DNA of 64,000 nucleotides from Labilithrix luteola. GTDB taxonomy: Bacteria > Myxococcota_A > Polyangia > Polyangiales > Polyangiaceae. This document shows positions 1 through 9,700 of this stretch, piece after piece. The notes under the pieces were generated by a model, which was not told where the DNA came from, did no database searches, and saw only the letters and a program-made list of their open reading frames with translations. The DNA is taken from positions 8,847,501 to 8,911,500 of the forward strand of contig NZ_CP012333.1 of the NCBI RefSeq assembly GCF_001263205.1, read 5' to 3'. The position numbers and the translations under genes are program-made. Positions within the stretch are counted from its first letter, which is position 1; each line of letters starts with the position of its first letter.

Positions 1-1
1 G

Positions 2-1981
<1,980 letters not shown>

Positions 1982-2154
1982 GCGGTCGATCGTCGAGCGG
2001 TCTGCGCGCCGACCATGTAAGCGTGCGCCCCCGCGTATCGCACGCGGCCTTCTCGATCGGCCACCCTCTCGTAAGGCCAAGACAAACGTCCACGTCCTGA
2101 TATGCTTGACCTCGCAAGGGTCGCGGTTGGGCCCGAGAGGCGAAGAACCACGGA

Positions 2155-3972
2155 ATGAGTTCGACTTCGCGATCTCCCGACGGCTCCCGCAACCCCAACG
2201 GGAAGCCTGACGGAGACGAACAGCAGAGCAAGCCGGTGTCGCCGGGGCGCTATTCGCTCGCGACCGAAGGCTCGACCGAAATGGCTGCAGTGCGCATCGA
2301 TTCGACGCATATGGCGGCCGTGACGCCCGAGGCCATTCGTGCCGCGCAGGCTGCGAAGGCCGCCGAAGCCGCGAAGGCTCCCGACTCGGATCCCAAGCCT
2401 GAAGTTGATGCTCCGCCAAAGCGCCGAACGGCGTGGGGGCTGACCGCGCAGAACTCGTCACAGAACCCCTCGCAGGGCGTGCAGCCTCCGGCGAGCTCCG
2501 GGGTGCCGTCGGTTCCGCGTCCGCCGGCGCCCACTGCGCCGACGGCACCGTCCGCACCGCGCCCCGCAGGACCGCCGCCGATTCCGAACGCGAGTGGCCC
2601 TGCCTCCGTTCGCGGGCCGAACGCGCTGAACGCACCCAACGCACCCAACGCACCGAACGCGCCGCCGCCGAAGAAGGAAACGCTCGCGCAGCCCGCACCC
2701 GGCGTGCTTGCTCCGTCGAGCGGCTCGATGACGGCCGCAGCTCCGATCGACCCGAAGACGGCTACTGGAAGGAACAGGCCCGCGCCGCCGCCCGTGCCGA
2801 GTCCGAAAGCCCCCGACGTCAAGCCCGCACCCGCACCCGTAAAACCCGCCGAAGTGAAGCCCGTCGAACAGCACCCGCAGATCGCGGACCAGGCGCTCGA
2901 GGCGAAGTCTGCCGACGACGCGAATTCCGCCCCTTCGGTTCCGCCTCCGCCGTCGAATCGCAAGCGCGCGAGCTCGCTCCGACCGCCGCCGCCGTCGGCG
3001 AAGCGTGAGTCGATTCCGCCGCCGTCCTTGGTGTTCGAAGGTTTCGACGAGGGCTCGATCGCGTACGCGTTCGACGCGCTCATGTCCGACGAGGTGTCGT
3101 CGCCCTCGGGCGCGCATACGGTCGATCTGACACCCGTCCGCGAGCTCTTCGCGGAGCTCGCCGCGAATCACATGCGTCACGTGCGCGACTTCATGATCGA
3201 CGTGAAATTCGGCGAGGCCACGCGCGATTGGGTCGAGATCTGCATCCCCGCCGTGAAGTCGCTTACGCGCGCCGCCGAGCGCCTCGAGCTCGTCGAGCTC
3301 GCCACGGGCCTTCAGGGCTTCGGCGATGCGCTCGCGAACGTGCCGATCGCCGAGGCGCGCACGCTCAGCGCGACGACGAAAGAAGGATTGCTCGAAGCCT
3401 ACGGCAAGCTGGTCGAGGCGGTGCCCACGGCCTTCGCGCTCGATCGTGACAAGTCGCAACGCGAAGCTGTCATCGTGCAGTCGCTGCTCCTGTCGGTGCC
3501 CGACGTCCGCAAGGTCACGATCGACAAGCTCTACGCCGCGGGGCTCACCAGCCTCAAGGTCCTCTTCGACGCGAAGGCCGACGAGATCGCCGCCGTCTCC
3601 GACATTCCGGACACGCTCGCTGCACGCATCGTCGAACGCTTCCAGGAGTACCGCGCGGAGCTCGTCAACGCGAACCCGGGCGACGCACGTGCCGCGGAAC
3701 GCGAGCGCCTCGCGTCGCTCACGAACCAGCTGAAGCAGCAGCACGAAGGCTACGAAGAGATGCAGAGCAGCTGGTCGCCCGACGCGAAAGCGAAGAAGCG
3801 CGAACTGTTCCGAGGCCGCGAAGAGACGTGGCTCTCGATCAGCGTGCTGCTGGCGCGCTTCGGCGAGGTCGATCGCCTGAAGGGAATCGAGAAGGTTCCG
3901 TTCGCCCAGCGCATCGCGCAGCTGACGGACTACCTCGAAGAGGCGAAGGAAAAGTACCGCCTCGAGGGGTGA
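2155..3972 (+). CDS. Pro/Ala-rich protein with C-terminal HhH-like helical domain, function unknown
   Basis: A 605-residue protein that I do not recognise as a named family. Residues 1 to about 300 are low complexity, rich in Pro, Ala and Lys, and include an Asn-Ala-Pro run encoded by five 9-base units (2620-2664). Residues from about 310 are compact and helical. Around residues 455-500 the pattern KLYAAGLTSL..LFDAKADEIAAVSDI resembles a helix-hairpin-helix unit of the NusA/UvrC type, followed by a Glu/Lys/Arg-rich helical tail. No signal peptide or membrane segment is evident, so it is probably cytoplasmic. The ATG at 2155 is preceded by only a weak ribosome site (GAGGCGAAG). A DNA- or nucleoid-binding role is an inference from the HhH resemblance alone. 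Confidence 0.8.
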   Translation: MSSTSRSPDGSRNPNGKPDGDEQQSKPVSPGRYSLATEGSTEMAAVRIDSTHMAAVTPEAIRAAQAAKAAEAAKAPDSDPKPEVDAPPKRRTAWGLTAQNSSQNPSQGVQPPASSGVPSVPRPPAPTAPTAPSAPRPAGPPPIPNASGPASVRGPNALNAPNAPNAPNAPPPKKETLAQPAPGVLAPSSGSMTAAAPIDPKTATGRNRPAPPPVPSPKAPDVKPAPAPVKPAEVKPVEQHPQIADQALEAKSADDANSAPSVPPPPSNRKRASSLRPPPPSAKRESIPPPSLVFEGFDEGSIAYAFDALMSDEVSSPSGAHTVDLTPVRELFAELAANHMRHVRDFMIDVKFGEATRDWVEICIPAVKSLTRAAERLELVELATGLQGFGDALANVPIAEARTLSATTKEGLLEAYGKLVEAVPTAFALDRDKSQREAVIVQSLLLSVPDVRKVTIDKLYAAGLTSLKVLFDAKADEIAAVSDIPDTLAARIVERFQEYRAELVNANPGDARAAERERLASLTNQLKQQHEGYEEMQSSWSPDAKAKKRELFRGREETWLSISVLLARFGEVDRLKGIEKVPFAQRIAQLTDYLEEAKEKYRLEG

Positions 3973-4005
3973 GGGCTCGCGTAGCGTACGCGTGCGCATG
4001 AGCCC
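3973..4005 (+). terminator. Hairpin directly after the Pro-rich gene
   Basis: Immediately after the stop codon, CGCGTA-GCG-TACGCG (3978-3992) forms a 6-bp stem with a 3-base loop. It is nested in an outer GGGCT/AGCCC pair (3973-3977 with 4001-4005). There is no U-tract, so this is a terminator-like structure of low certainty. Confidence 0.35.
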
Positions 4006-4458
4006 AAGCGCGGAGCCGGTTCCGTGCTGGCTGGAACCCGTTGCGACCACGGTGTGCTCGCCTTGCCATCGTTCACGACGGACCGCGCGATTTACGCTCT
4101 TACGGCGCTTGCGTGATGCACGCGCACGGTTCGCGTCGCCGCTTCGCCTGATGCATTTGCATGACAGGCGCGATGCGAGGTCGCGCCGAGCGTTCATGCT
4201 TCACGAGAGCCAACGTTGACGAGAGGTGGGTAGCCGGCACACCGAAAGTCATTTCGATCGCGCGACAGTTGTTAACTTCAGAACTCGAATCTGTATTCTC
4301 GATGCGTTCCTCGTCGCTTCGAACGTCGATGATGAAGAGTCGTCGACGGTTCGAGAGAGCACGAAGGACGCGCAGGTTTCTTCATCCGCCTTCATCCGCC
4401 TTCGTCCGCTTCGTCATCACGCACGAACGAACGCTTCGCATCGTTACCGGGAGAAGAC
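4006..4458. other. Intergenic region upstream of the pentapeptide/bactofilin operon
   Basis: About 450 bases with no convincing gene, noticeably more AT-rich near 4260-4310 than its surroundings. It ends in three near-identical 10-base direct repeats (TTCATCCGCC, TTCATCCGCC, TTCGTCCGCT; 4381-4410) just ahead of the operon. The length and AT-rich island suggest a promoter and leader for the downstream genes. Confidence 0.5.
4272..4299 (+). promoter_or_regulatory. Candidate sigma-70-type promoter for the bactofilin operon
   Basis: TTAACT (4272-4277) and TATTCT (4294-4299) are separated by 16 bases in the AT-rich island. Each matches the sigma-70 consensus at four of six positions. It would give a leader of about 150 bases before the ATG at 4459. 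By-eye call only. Confidence 0.3.
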
Positions 4459-5751
4459 ATGGCCGAGCTCACGCCCGATGCCGTCGTCAGTAAAGTCAAA
4501 CGCGGCGAGAAGATCGACCGCGCGGATCTGTCGGGGATCAACCTCGCCAACGCGGTGCTCGAAGGCGCCAGCTTTCGTCGTTGCGACATGGTCGGCGCCA
4601 ATCTCGAAGGCGCGCGCCTACGCAACGCGAATCTGAAGAGCGCGAACCTCTGCGAGGCGTTCCTTTCCGGCGCCGACTTGCGCGACGCAAACCTCGACAA
4701 CGCCGATCTCGAAGGAGCCAATCTCCAGCGCACGCTTCTGGCGGGCGCGAATCTGTCGCGTGCAAACCTCGAAGGCGCGAACCTGCAGGGAGCCAACCTT
4801 GCGGGCGCGCGCCTCACGCACGCGCAGCTCGATCTCGCGAACCTCGGCGGAGCCGACGTCGCGGGCGCCGTCTTGACCCATGCCGATCTCGGGGAGTGTT
4901 ACCTCGGCGGCGTCAAGATGATGAAGTCCGAGCTCACGAACGCGAACCTGTCGGACTCGAACCTCGAGGACGCAGACTTCTCGGGCGCGACGCTCGGCGA
5001 CGCCACGCTTCGCTCCGTCAAAGGACGTGGCGTCAAGCTCGTGGGCGCGGTCCTCACCAAGGCCGATCTCACGAAGGCAAACCTCGCGAGCGCCGACCTC
5101 ACGAACGCCGACCTCCGCAACGCCACGCTCGGCGATGCGAAGCTCGAAGGCGCGAACTTCACCGGCGCGAAGGTCTACGGGATCAACGCGAAGGGCGCCA
5201 ACATCCAGGGCATCAAGGCCGACTGGCTCGACAACAGCCCGAACGCCGATGGCTCGGTGCGCGTCACGGCCACGCAGGTCGCCGCGTTCCTCGCCGGCGA
5301 GATGCCTGCGCGTCCCGCCGACGATCGCTCGAACCGACGTTACTTCGGTCGTGGCGACACACTCCGCAACGCCGCTCTCCAGTTCGACGAGGGCGCGATG
5401 GTGGAGATCGAGAGTCTCTTCGAGCAGTGCACGATTGCGCTCGGTCGCGGGACCGAGCTCGTCATCGGCTCGGATGGCGTGCTCCAGGGCTGCCAGATCA
5501 CGGGCGCGGGCAACATCACCATCAACGGCAAGTTCTTCGAGAAGACGGACGGCAAGCGCGCGCAGGCAGGCATCATCGGCGCGAGTCAGCTCGTCGTGAC
5601 GTCGACGGGATCACTCGTCGGTGCAGTGCAGCAGCCAGCCGAGCTGACGCGCTTCGCTTTCGAGCCTGGTTGTCAGCTGCGTATGAAAATCACGACGGCC
5701 GGACCGACCGGAAACGGTAACGGCAACGGTTCGAAGTCGTCCAAGAAGTAA
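4459..5751 (+). CDS. Pentapeptide-repeat protein with bactofilin-like C-terminal domain
   Basis: A 430-residue protein. From about residue 20 to 260 nearly every five residues fit A(D/N)LXX (for example ADLSG, ANLAN, ANLEG), the signature of the right-handed quadrilateral beta-helix of pentapeptide-repeat proteins. A linker with NSPNADGSVRVTA follows. Residues about 290-415 (GDTLRNAALQFDEGAMVEI, GVLQGCQITGAGNITING, QLVVTSTGSLVGAVQQP) look like a bactofilin/DUF583-type beta-helix, and the tail is Gly/Asn-rich. It has a good ribosome site (GGGAGAAGAC) before the ATG. Only 20 bases separate it from a bactofilin gene, so the two are probably co-transcribed. The fusion would place a long pentapeptide rod on a cytoskeletal polymer domain. 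Known pentapeptide proteins of the Qnr type bind gyrase, but nothing here shows that role. Confidence 0.88.
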   Translation: MAELTPDAVVSKVKRGEKIDRADLSGINLANAVLEGASFRRCDMVGANLEGARLRNANLKSANLCEAFLSGADLRDANLDNADLEGANLQRTLLAGANLSRANLEGANLQGANLAGARLTHAQLDLANLGGADVAGAVLTHADLGECYLGGVKMMKSELTNANLSDSNLEDADFSGATLGDATLRSVKGRGVKLVGAVLTKADLTKANLASADLTNADLRNATLGDAKLEGANFTGAKVYGINAKGANIQGIKADWLDNSPNADGSVRVTATQVAAFLAGEMPARPADDRSNRRYFGRGDTLRNAALQFDEGAMVEIESLFEQCTIALGRGTELVIGSDGVLQGCQITGAGNITINGKFFEKTDGKRAQAGIIGASQLVVTSTGSLVGAVQQPAELTRFAFEPGCQLRMKITTAGPTGNGNGNGSKSSKK

Positions 5752-5771
5752 CGGAACAGAAGGAGCGAGGG

Positions 5772-6212
5772 ATGAGCGATCTGAAGACGGGCCTCGGCGC
5801 CTCCGCGACCGAGAAGCGAACGCTGGTCGAGGAAGGCACGACGTTCAAGGGGTCGCTGACGTCGACGTGTCCGATTCTCGTCAAAGGGACGATCAACGGA
5901 GACATCGAGGCGCCGTCGTTGACGGTGGCCACGAGCGGCGCGGTGAGCGGAAAAGTGAAGGCAGGCGAGCTCAAGAGCGACGGCGAGCTCTCGGGCGAGT
6001 TCGACGTGGACAAGGTCCAGCTCTCGGGCTCCGTGAAGGACAACACCGTCCTTCGCGCGAAGTCGCTCGAGGTGAAGCTCGCGGTGACCGGCTCGAAGAT
6101 GCAGGTCATCTTCGGCGAGTGCGCGCTCGAAGTCGGAGACGCGCCGTCGCTCAACAAGGCCGATCACAAGCAAGAGAACGGCAAGAGCATCCCGCCGCCC
6201 GCCGAGAGCTGA
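5772..6212 (+). CDS. Bactofilin (polymer-forming cytoskeletal protein)
   Basis: A 146-residue protein. The core at residues 18-120 shows the bactofilin pattern: short beta-helix rungs with alternating Gly and hydrophobic residues (GTTFKGSLTS, ILVKGTINGDIEAPSL, TSGAVSGKVKAGEL, GELSGEFDVDKVQLSG). Charged, probably disordered N- and C-terminal tails flank it, ending KSIPPPAES. Bactofilins self-assemble without nucleotide into membrane-associated filaments that position envelope enzymes or chromosome-segregation factors. A strong ribosome site (AAGGAG) precedes the ATG. Its partner upstream carries a second bactofilin-like domain, which suggests mixed polymers. Family assignment is strong; the cellular role is unknown. 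Confidence 0.92.
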   Translation: MSDLKTGLGASATEKRTLVEEGTTFKGSLTSTCPILVKGTINGDIEAPSLTVATSGAVSGKVKAGELKSDGELSGEFDVDKVQLSGSVKDNTVLRAKSLEVKLAVTGSKMQVIFGECALEVGDAPSLNKADHKQENGKSIPPPAES

Positions 6213-6219
6213 TCCGTTT

Positions 6220-6293
6220 GCAGCCGATGGCTGCACGGTGATGTGAGATCGGGAAGGCTCCATCGACGAGTGCTGCGCGCGCTCGTCGATGGA
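6220..6293. terminator. Bidirectional hairpins between convergent bactofilin and moxR-like genes
   Basis: Two inverted repeats sit between the converging genes. GCAGCC-GAT-GGCTGC (6220-6234) lies 7 bases after the bactofilin stop. A perfect 12-bp inverted repeat follows, TCCATCGACGAG (6259-6270) with CTCGTCGATGGA (6282-6293) and an 11-base loop. Neither has a U-tract. The placement fits a shared terminator. Confidence 0.5.
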
Positions 6294-6347
6294 TGTTGGT
6301 TAAGGCGGCGCAGCGGCGCGACGTCGTGGCGGCGCGCGCTTCTCGAA

Positions 6348-7274
6348 TCAGGAGCCGAGCAGCTTGTTGGCTGCGTTCGTCACCTTGAGGCGGTCTTCTT
6401 CGTGCTTTACGAGGACGCCAAGGGTCTCGGTGACGAGCGTCCGATCGAGTCCGCTGGCGCCAAGGAGAAGAAGCGCGCGCGCCCAGTCGATGGTCTCGGA
6501 GATCGAGGGCAGCTTGCGAAGGTCGAGCTTGCGGACGTCCGCCACGAAGCGGACCAGCGCCTCGGCGAGCTCGCGCGCGATGCCGGGCACGCGCAGTTCG
6601 AGGATGGCGAGCTCACGCGACGGCGGCGGGTAGTCGAGGAACGTGTGCAGGCAGCGCCGCCGTAGCGCGTCCGTCATGTCGCGCGTGGCGTTCGTCGTGA
6701 GCAGAACGAGCGGCGTATGAACGGATCGAATCGTTCCGAGCTCGGGGATGGTGACCTGCTGCTCGGCGAGGATCTCGAGCAGGAACGCCTCGAACTCCGG
6801 ATCGGCGCGGTCGACCTCGTCGATGAGCAAGACGACCGGTACGTCGCTCTGCAGCGCCGCGAGAAGGGGGCGCGCGATCAGGAAGCGCTTACTGAAGAAC
6901 TCGCTCTCGGCCCCCTGGAGTCGCGCAGCCGCGTCGGCCACCGAGCTCGCCCCCTGGGTCTGTGACGCGATCGTGTCGCGCAGCAGCTGCGTGTAGAGCA
7001 TCTGCTTGGCGTAATCCCACTCGTAGAGCGCTTTGCCTTCGTCGAGGCCCTCGTAGCACTGCAGGCGAATCAGGGGCCTTTCGAGGGTCTCGGCGAGCGC
7101 GCGGGCGAGGTCCGTCTTGCCCACGCCGGCAGGTCCTTCGAGCAGCAGCGGTCGGCCGAGCTGAAGGGCGAGCCAGGCCGCGAGCGCCGTGCGGGAATCG
7201 GCGATGTAGGTCCGGGAGATGGCCTTCTCGAGGCTAGCGGCGTCGGGCGGCGTCTTGGCTGTGTCCATGCTCAT
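6348..7274 (-). CDS. MoxR-family AAA+ ATPase
   Basis: A 308-residue AAA+ chaperone-like ATPase. Visible motifs are Walker A GPAGVGKTDL, the family segment LQCYEGLDEGKALYEW, Walker B VVLLIDEVDRADPEFE and sensor 1 LVLLTTNATRDMTDALRRRC, with a C-terminal lid helical region. MoxR ATPases usually act with a VWA-domain partner to insert cofactors or remodel envelope complexes. No VWA gene is next to it here, so it stands alone. The frame stays open upstream to 7475, but that segment has no family similarity. Two ATGs (7274 and 7268) are plausible starts. The gene is transcribed away from the PATAN gene across a 307-base region. Confidence 0.88.
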   Translation of the reverse strand: MSMDTAKTPPDAASLEKAISRTYIADSRTALAAWLALQLGRPLLLEGPAGVGKTDLARALAETLERPLIRLQCYEGLDEGKALYEWDYAKQMLYTQLLRDTIASQTQGASSVADAAARLQGAESEFFSKRFLIARPLLAALQSDVPVVLLIDEVDRADPEFEAFLLEILAEQQVTIPELGTIRSVHTPLVLLTTNATRDMTDALRRRCLHTFLDYPPPSRELAILELRVPGIARELAEALVRFVADVRKLDLRKLPSISETIDWARALLLLGASGLDRTLVTETLGVLVKHEEDRLKVTNAANKLLGS

Positions 7275-7581
7275 GCGGGGCAATGCTCGTGCGGAGTGCA
7301 ACGGACGAACGAGGAAGGGCGGCGAAGAGTGACGAGGACTGCAGCGTCGGTGGTCGGGCGAGAGACCAGATACGGCGCGGCTGCTGACCCGATGCATTAC
7401 CGCATCGCGCTCGTGATTGTCCCAAACAGAACCCAAACCAATGTGGCACTGGAAGGGCAAACGACGAACGGGCAAACGGCGGCCGTGAAAAACGCTCTCG
7501 AACGCGGTTTATATAGGTGAGCGTCTCCGATGGCCTGCGTCAAAGTGCAAGCTTTTCTGCGGCTCTGATAGCTTAGGTTGG
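7275..7581. promoter_or_regulatory. Divergent control region between moxR-like and PATAN genes
   Basis: 307 bases without a credible gene, containing the start regions of both divergent genes. On the plus strand, TGGCACTGGAAGGGCAA (from 7444) keeps the GG-N10-GC spacing of sigma-54 promoters but departs from the usual TTGCA at the -12 box. A TATATA box lies at 7510-7515. A short direct repeat, GGGCAAACG, flanks the sigma-54-like site. All are low-certainty by-eye calls. Confidence 0.35.
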
Positions 7582-8844
7582 ATGTCCGATCGCGACGACT
7601 TGCTTCGCGTGGACCAGACCGGGGCCGTCCACCCCGTCGGCCGCACGGCAAGCCAGCAGTTGAGACCGAGGGCGGGGGAGTGGAGACTCATCCCGAGCCC
7701 GCGCGATCTGATTGTCGCGAGGAGCATGAGCGGTGGCGACGCCGTCATGAAACTCGCCGGTGAGATCCGGTCCCCCGGTGCCCTTTCCGACATCGTGGCG
7801 CTTGCCGCTCAATCGAATTGGAAAGGCGAATTGATCGTTCTCTCGGAGAAAGGAACACGCTCGCTCTACTTCGAAGGCGGAACGATCATCGCCGCGTCGA
7901 CGACCATCGCCGAAGAGCGTCTTGGCGAGACACTGTATCGGTTTGGTGTGATCACGCGCGAACAGCTCGAGACGATCGTTCGCATCAGCACGGAGACTCG
8001 AAAGCGTCTTGGTGAGACGGCGATCGAGACCGGAATCGTTGCTGCCGAGCAGCTGTATTCGATGATGGCGCGACAAGTCGAAGAGGTGTTCTTCGCTGCC
8101 GTGCACGTGACGGAAGGTGCGTTCTACTTCTTCGATCGTTTCGAAGAGCGACACATTCTGAGGCGTCACAGCCTCAACGCTGGTGGCCTTTTGATGGAGG
8201 CTGCGCGTCGAATGGACGAGATGCGTTTCTTCCGGGAAAAAATCCCTGGTGATGCATACATTCCTGTTCCCGTGCCTGGAAAAAAGGCCTCGGAAGAACT
8301 CGAACAGGTGTTTGCAGAATGCGACGGACAGAAGAGCATCGCAGACATCGGCCGAGCAATCGGTCAGTTGGAATTCGAAGTTACCAGGGCCGTATTCCAG
8401 CTTGTGTCGAGCGGCTGCGCTTTCGTTGTTGCACCCCGTCCACGCGGTCCGGAGGCGATCGTTGAGACATTCAATCCAGCGCTCGCGGTGATCCACCAAC
8501 GGTGTGACCTTGCCGGAAAAGGTGACGAGCTGCGTGAAGGTCTGTCTCGATTCGCAACCGGAGGCGGAGTATACGATCCGTTGTTCATGGGGGCTGGGCC
8601 GCTGATGGACGGGACGTTGAAGCCTCACCGCATCGCGAGCAACATCGCGATGCTCGCGGGTGACGACGACCCTGACGCCTGGCTCGTGGGGCTCATGAAC
8701 GATTACGTCGGCTTCGCTCTATTCCAGGCGGAGTCGCTCTTGCCCCGCGATTCGCAATCAAAGCTGCAGGCCGATGTCATGGAGATTTTGAAACCGCTTC
8801 GCCCGCTCATCGATGCTGGGCCGCGCTCGCGAGGTAACTCGTGA
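7582..8844 (+). CDS. PATAN/DUF4388-domain protein
   Basis: A 420-residue soluble protein. Residues about 55-190 match the PATAN (DUF4388) pattern: LAGEIRSPGALSDIVALAAQ, GELIVLSEKGTRSLYFEGG, IIAAST, then RLGETLYRFGVITREQLE and RLGETAIETGIV, followed by VEEVFFAAVHVTEGAFYFF. A helical middle region with a winged-helix look (SIADIGRAIGQLEFEVTRAVFQL) and a C-terminal helical domain come after. PATAN proteins are common in myxobacteria and cyanobacteria as partners of two-component response regulators. No receiver domain is present. It overlaps the TetR gene by 4 bases (GTGA), so the two are translationally coupled and probably act in one pathway. Confidence 0.82.
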   Translation: MSDRDDLLRVDQTGAVHPVGRTASQQLRPRAGEWRLIPSPRDLIVARSMSGGDAVMKLAGEIRSPGALSDIVALAAQSNWKGELIVLSEKGTRSLYFEGGTIIAASTTIAEERLGETLYRFGVITREQLETIVRISTETRKRLGETAIETGIVAAEQLYSMMARQVEEVFFAAVHVTEGAFYFFDRFEERHILRRHSLNAGGLLMEAARRMDEMRFFREKIPGDAYIPVPVPGKKASEELEQVFAECDGQKSIADIGRAIGQLEFEVTRAVFQLVSSGCAFVVAPRPRGPEAIVETFNPALAVIHQRCDLAGKGDELREGLSRFATGGGVYDPLFMGAGPLMDGTLKPHRIASNIAMLAGDDDPDAWLVGLMNDYVGFALFQAESLLPRDSQSKLQADVMEILKPLRPLIDAGPRSRGNS

Positions 8845-9542
8845 GCTCCGTCGTGAGGCCCTCGAAACCGCCGCGCCGAGAGTCGGTTCCGCCGACTGGA
8901 CCGCGCAGCTCCGAAACACCGATCGCACCGCGCAAGCGCAAGAAGCTACGCAAGGAGGAGATCGTCGTCGAAGCGACGAGCCTCTTCGCCGAGCGTGGCT
9001 ACGAAGGCGCGAGCATGGGCGATCTCGCCGAGCGCGTCGGCCTTCGCAAGGCGTCGCTCTTCCACCACTTCCCGAGCAAAGACGTTCTCTACGCAACGGT
9101 GCTCACGCACCTGCTCGACAACGTCAAGACGGCGATCTTGTCCGCTGCTCAGACCGAAGGCTCGTATTCCGAGCGTCTCGATCGACTGACGGACGCGATC
9201 ACGACCACGCTCGGGGCGCAACCGCACACGGCGCGACTTCTCGTTCGCGAGGCTCTCGATTGGGGCCCCGTCATGCGCGAGCACGTCGGCAACACGGTGA
9301 AGGACATTCTCGCTGCGGCCCTCGAGTTCGCGCGCGAAGGTCAGCGTGAAGGTCTCTTCGACGAGAAGCTCGATTCCACGCAACTCATCGTGTCTCTGAT
9401 CGGCATTCACTTCATGCCGTTCGCAATTCCGGAGATCATCGAGCACTTCACGGGGAGCTCTCCGTTCGTGCCCGAGTTCATCGAACAACGTCGGCAGGCC
9501 GTGCGCGAGCAGCTTCAGCGTCTCGCGACCAAAGCTCGCTGA
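8841..9542 (+). CDS. TetR/AcrR-family transcriptional regulator
   Basis: A 233-residue regulator with a basic, Pro-rich 30-residue leader. A classic TetR DNA-binding domain follows at about residues 35-85 (EEIVVEATSLFAERGYEGAS, MGDLAERVGLRKASLFHHFP, SKDVLYATVL). The rest is a helical ligand-binding domain ending in a WDFF-less but typical helix bundle (GIHFMPFAIPEIIEHFTGSS). It starts with GTG inside the stop of the PATAN gene. Its ligand and targets cannot be read from the sequence. The coupling suggests that it regulates its own operon or the same process as its partner. Confidence 0.9.
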   Translation: MSSVVRPSKPPRRESVPPTGPRSSETPIAPRKRKKLRKEEIVVEATSLFAERGYEGASMGDLAERVGLRKASLFHHFPSKDVLYATVLTHLLDNVKTAILSAAQTEGSYSERLDRLTDAITTTLGAQPHTARLLVREALDWGPVMREHVGNTVKDILAAALEFAREGQREGLFDEKLDSTQLIVSLIGIHFMPFAIPEIIEHFTGSSPFVPEFIEQRRQAVREQLQRLATKAR

Positions 9543-9563
9543 TTCGAATTCTTGGTTTGAAAT

Positions 9564-9695
9564 GATGCCGGCGCGAGGGGGTGTCCGCCGGCAGTCTCGA
9601 TCGATCGTGATTCGATGCCGGCGCGAGGGGGTGTCCGCCGGCAGTCTCAGTCGATCGTGATGTGATGATGCCGGCGCGAGGGGGTGTCCGCCGGC
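9564..9695. repeat. Three copies of a 50-base palindromic repeat
   Basis: Copies begin at 9564, 9614 and 9667. Each contains GCCGGCG at the left and CGCCGGC at the right, a 7-bp inverted repeat around a 12-base G-rich loop. The first two copies continue with GCAGTCTC and a TCGATCGTGAT tail. Spacing is 50 and 53 bases. They sit between the 3' ends of two converging genes, as REP/BIME elements often do, and could also stop transcription. Confidence 0.85.
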
Positions 9696-9700
9696 CGCTT

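Noticed and set aside
1982..2154. A tRNA or small RNA in the gap after dnaE
   Set aside because: No cloverleaf-like sequence or conserved tRNA box could be found.
9564..9695. Possible CRISPR-like array
   Set aside because: Only three units with 15-18-base partly conserved spacers and palindromic cores; no cas genes nearby. It fits REP-type repeats better.
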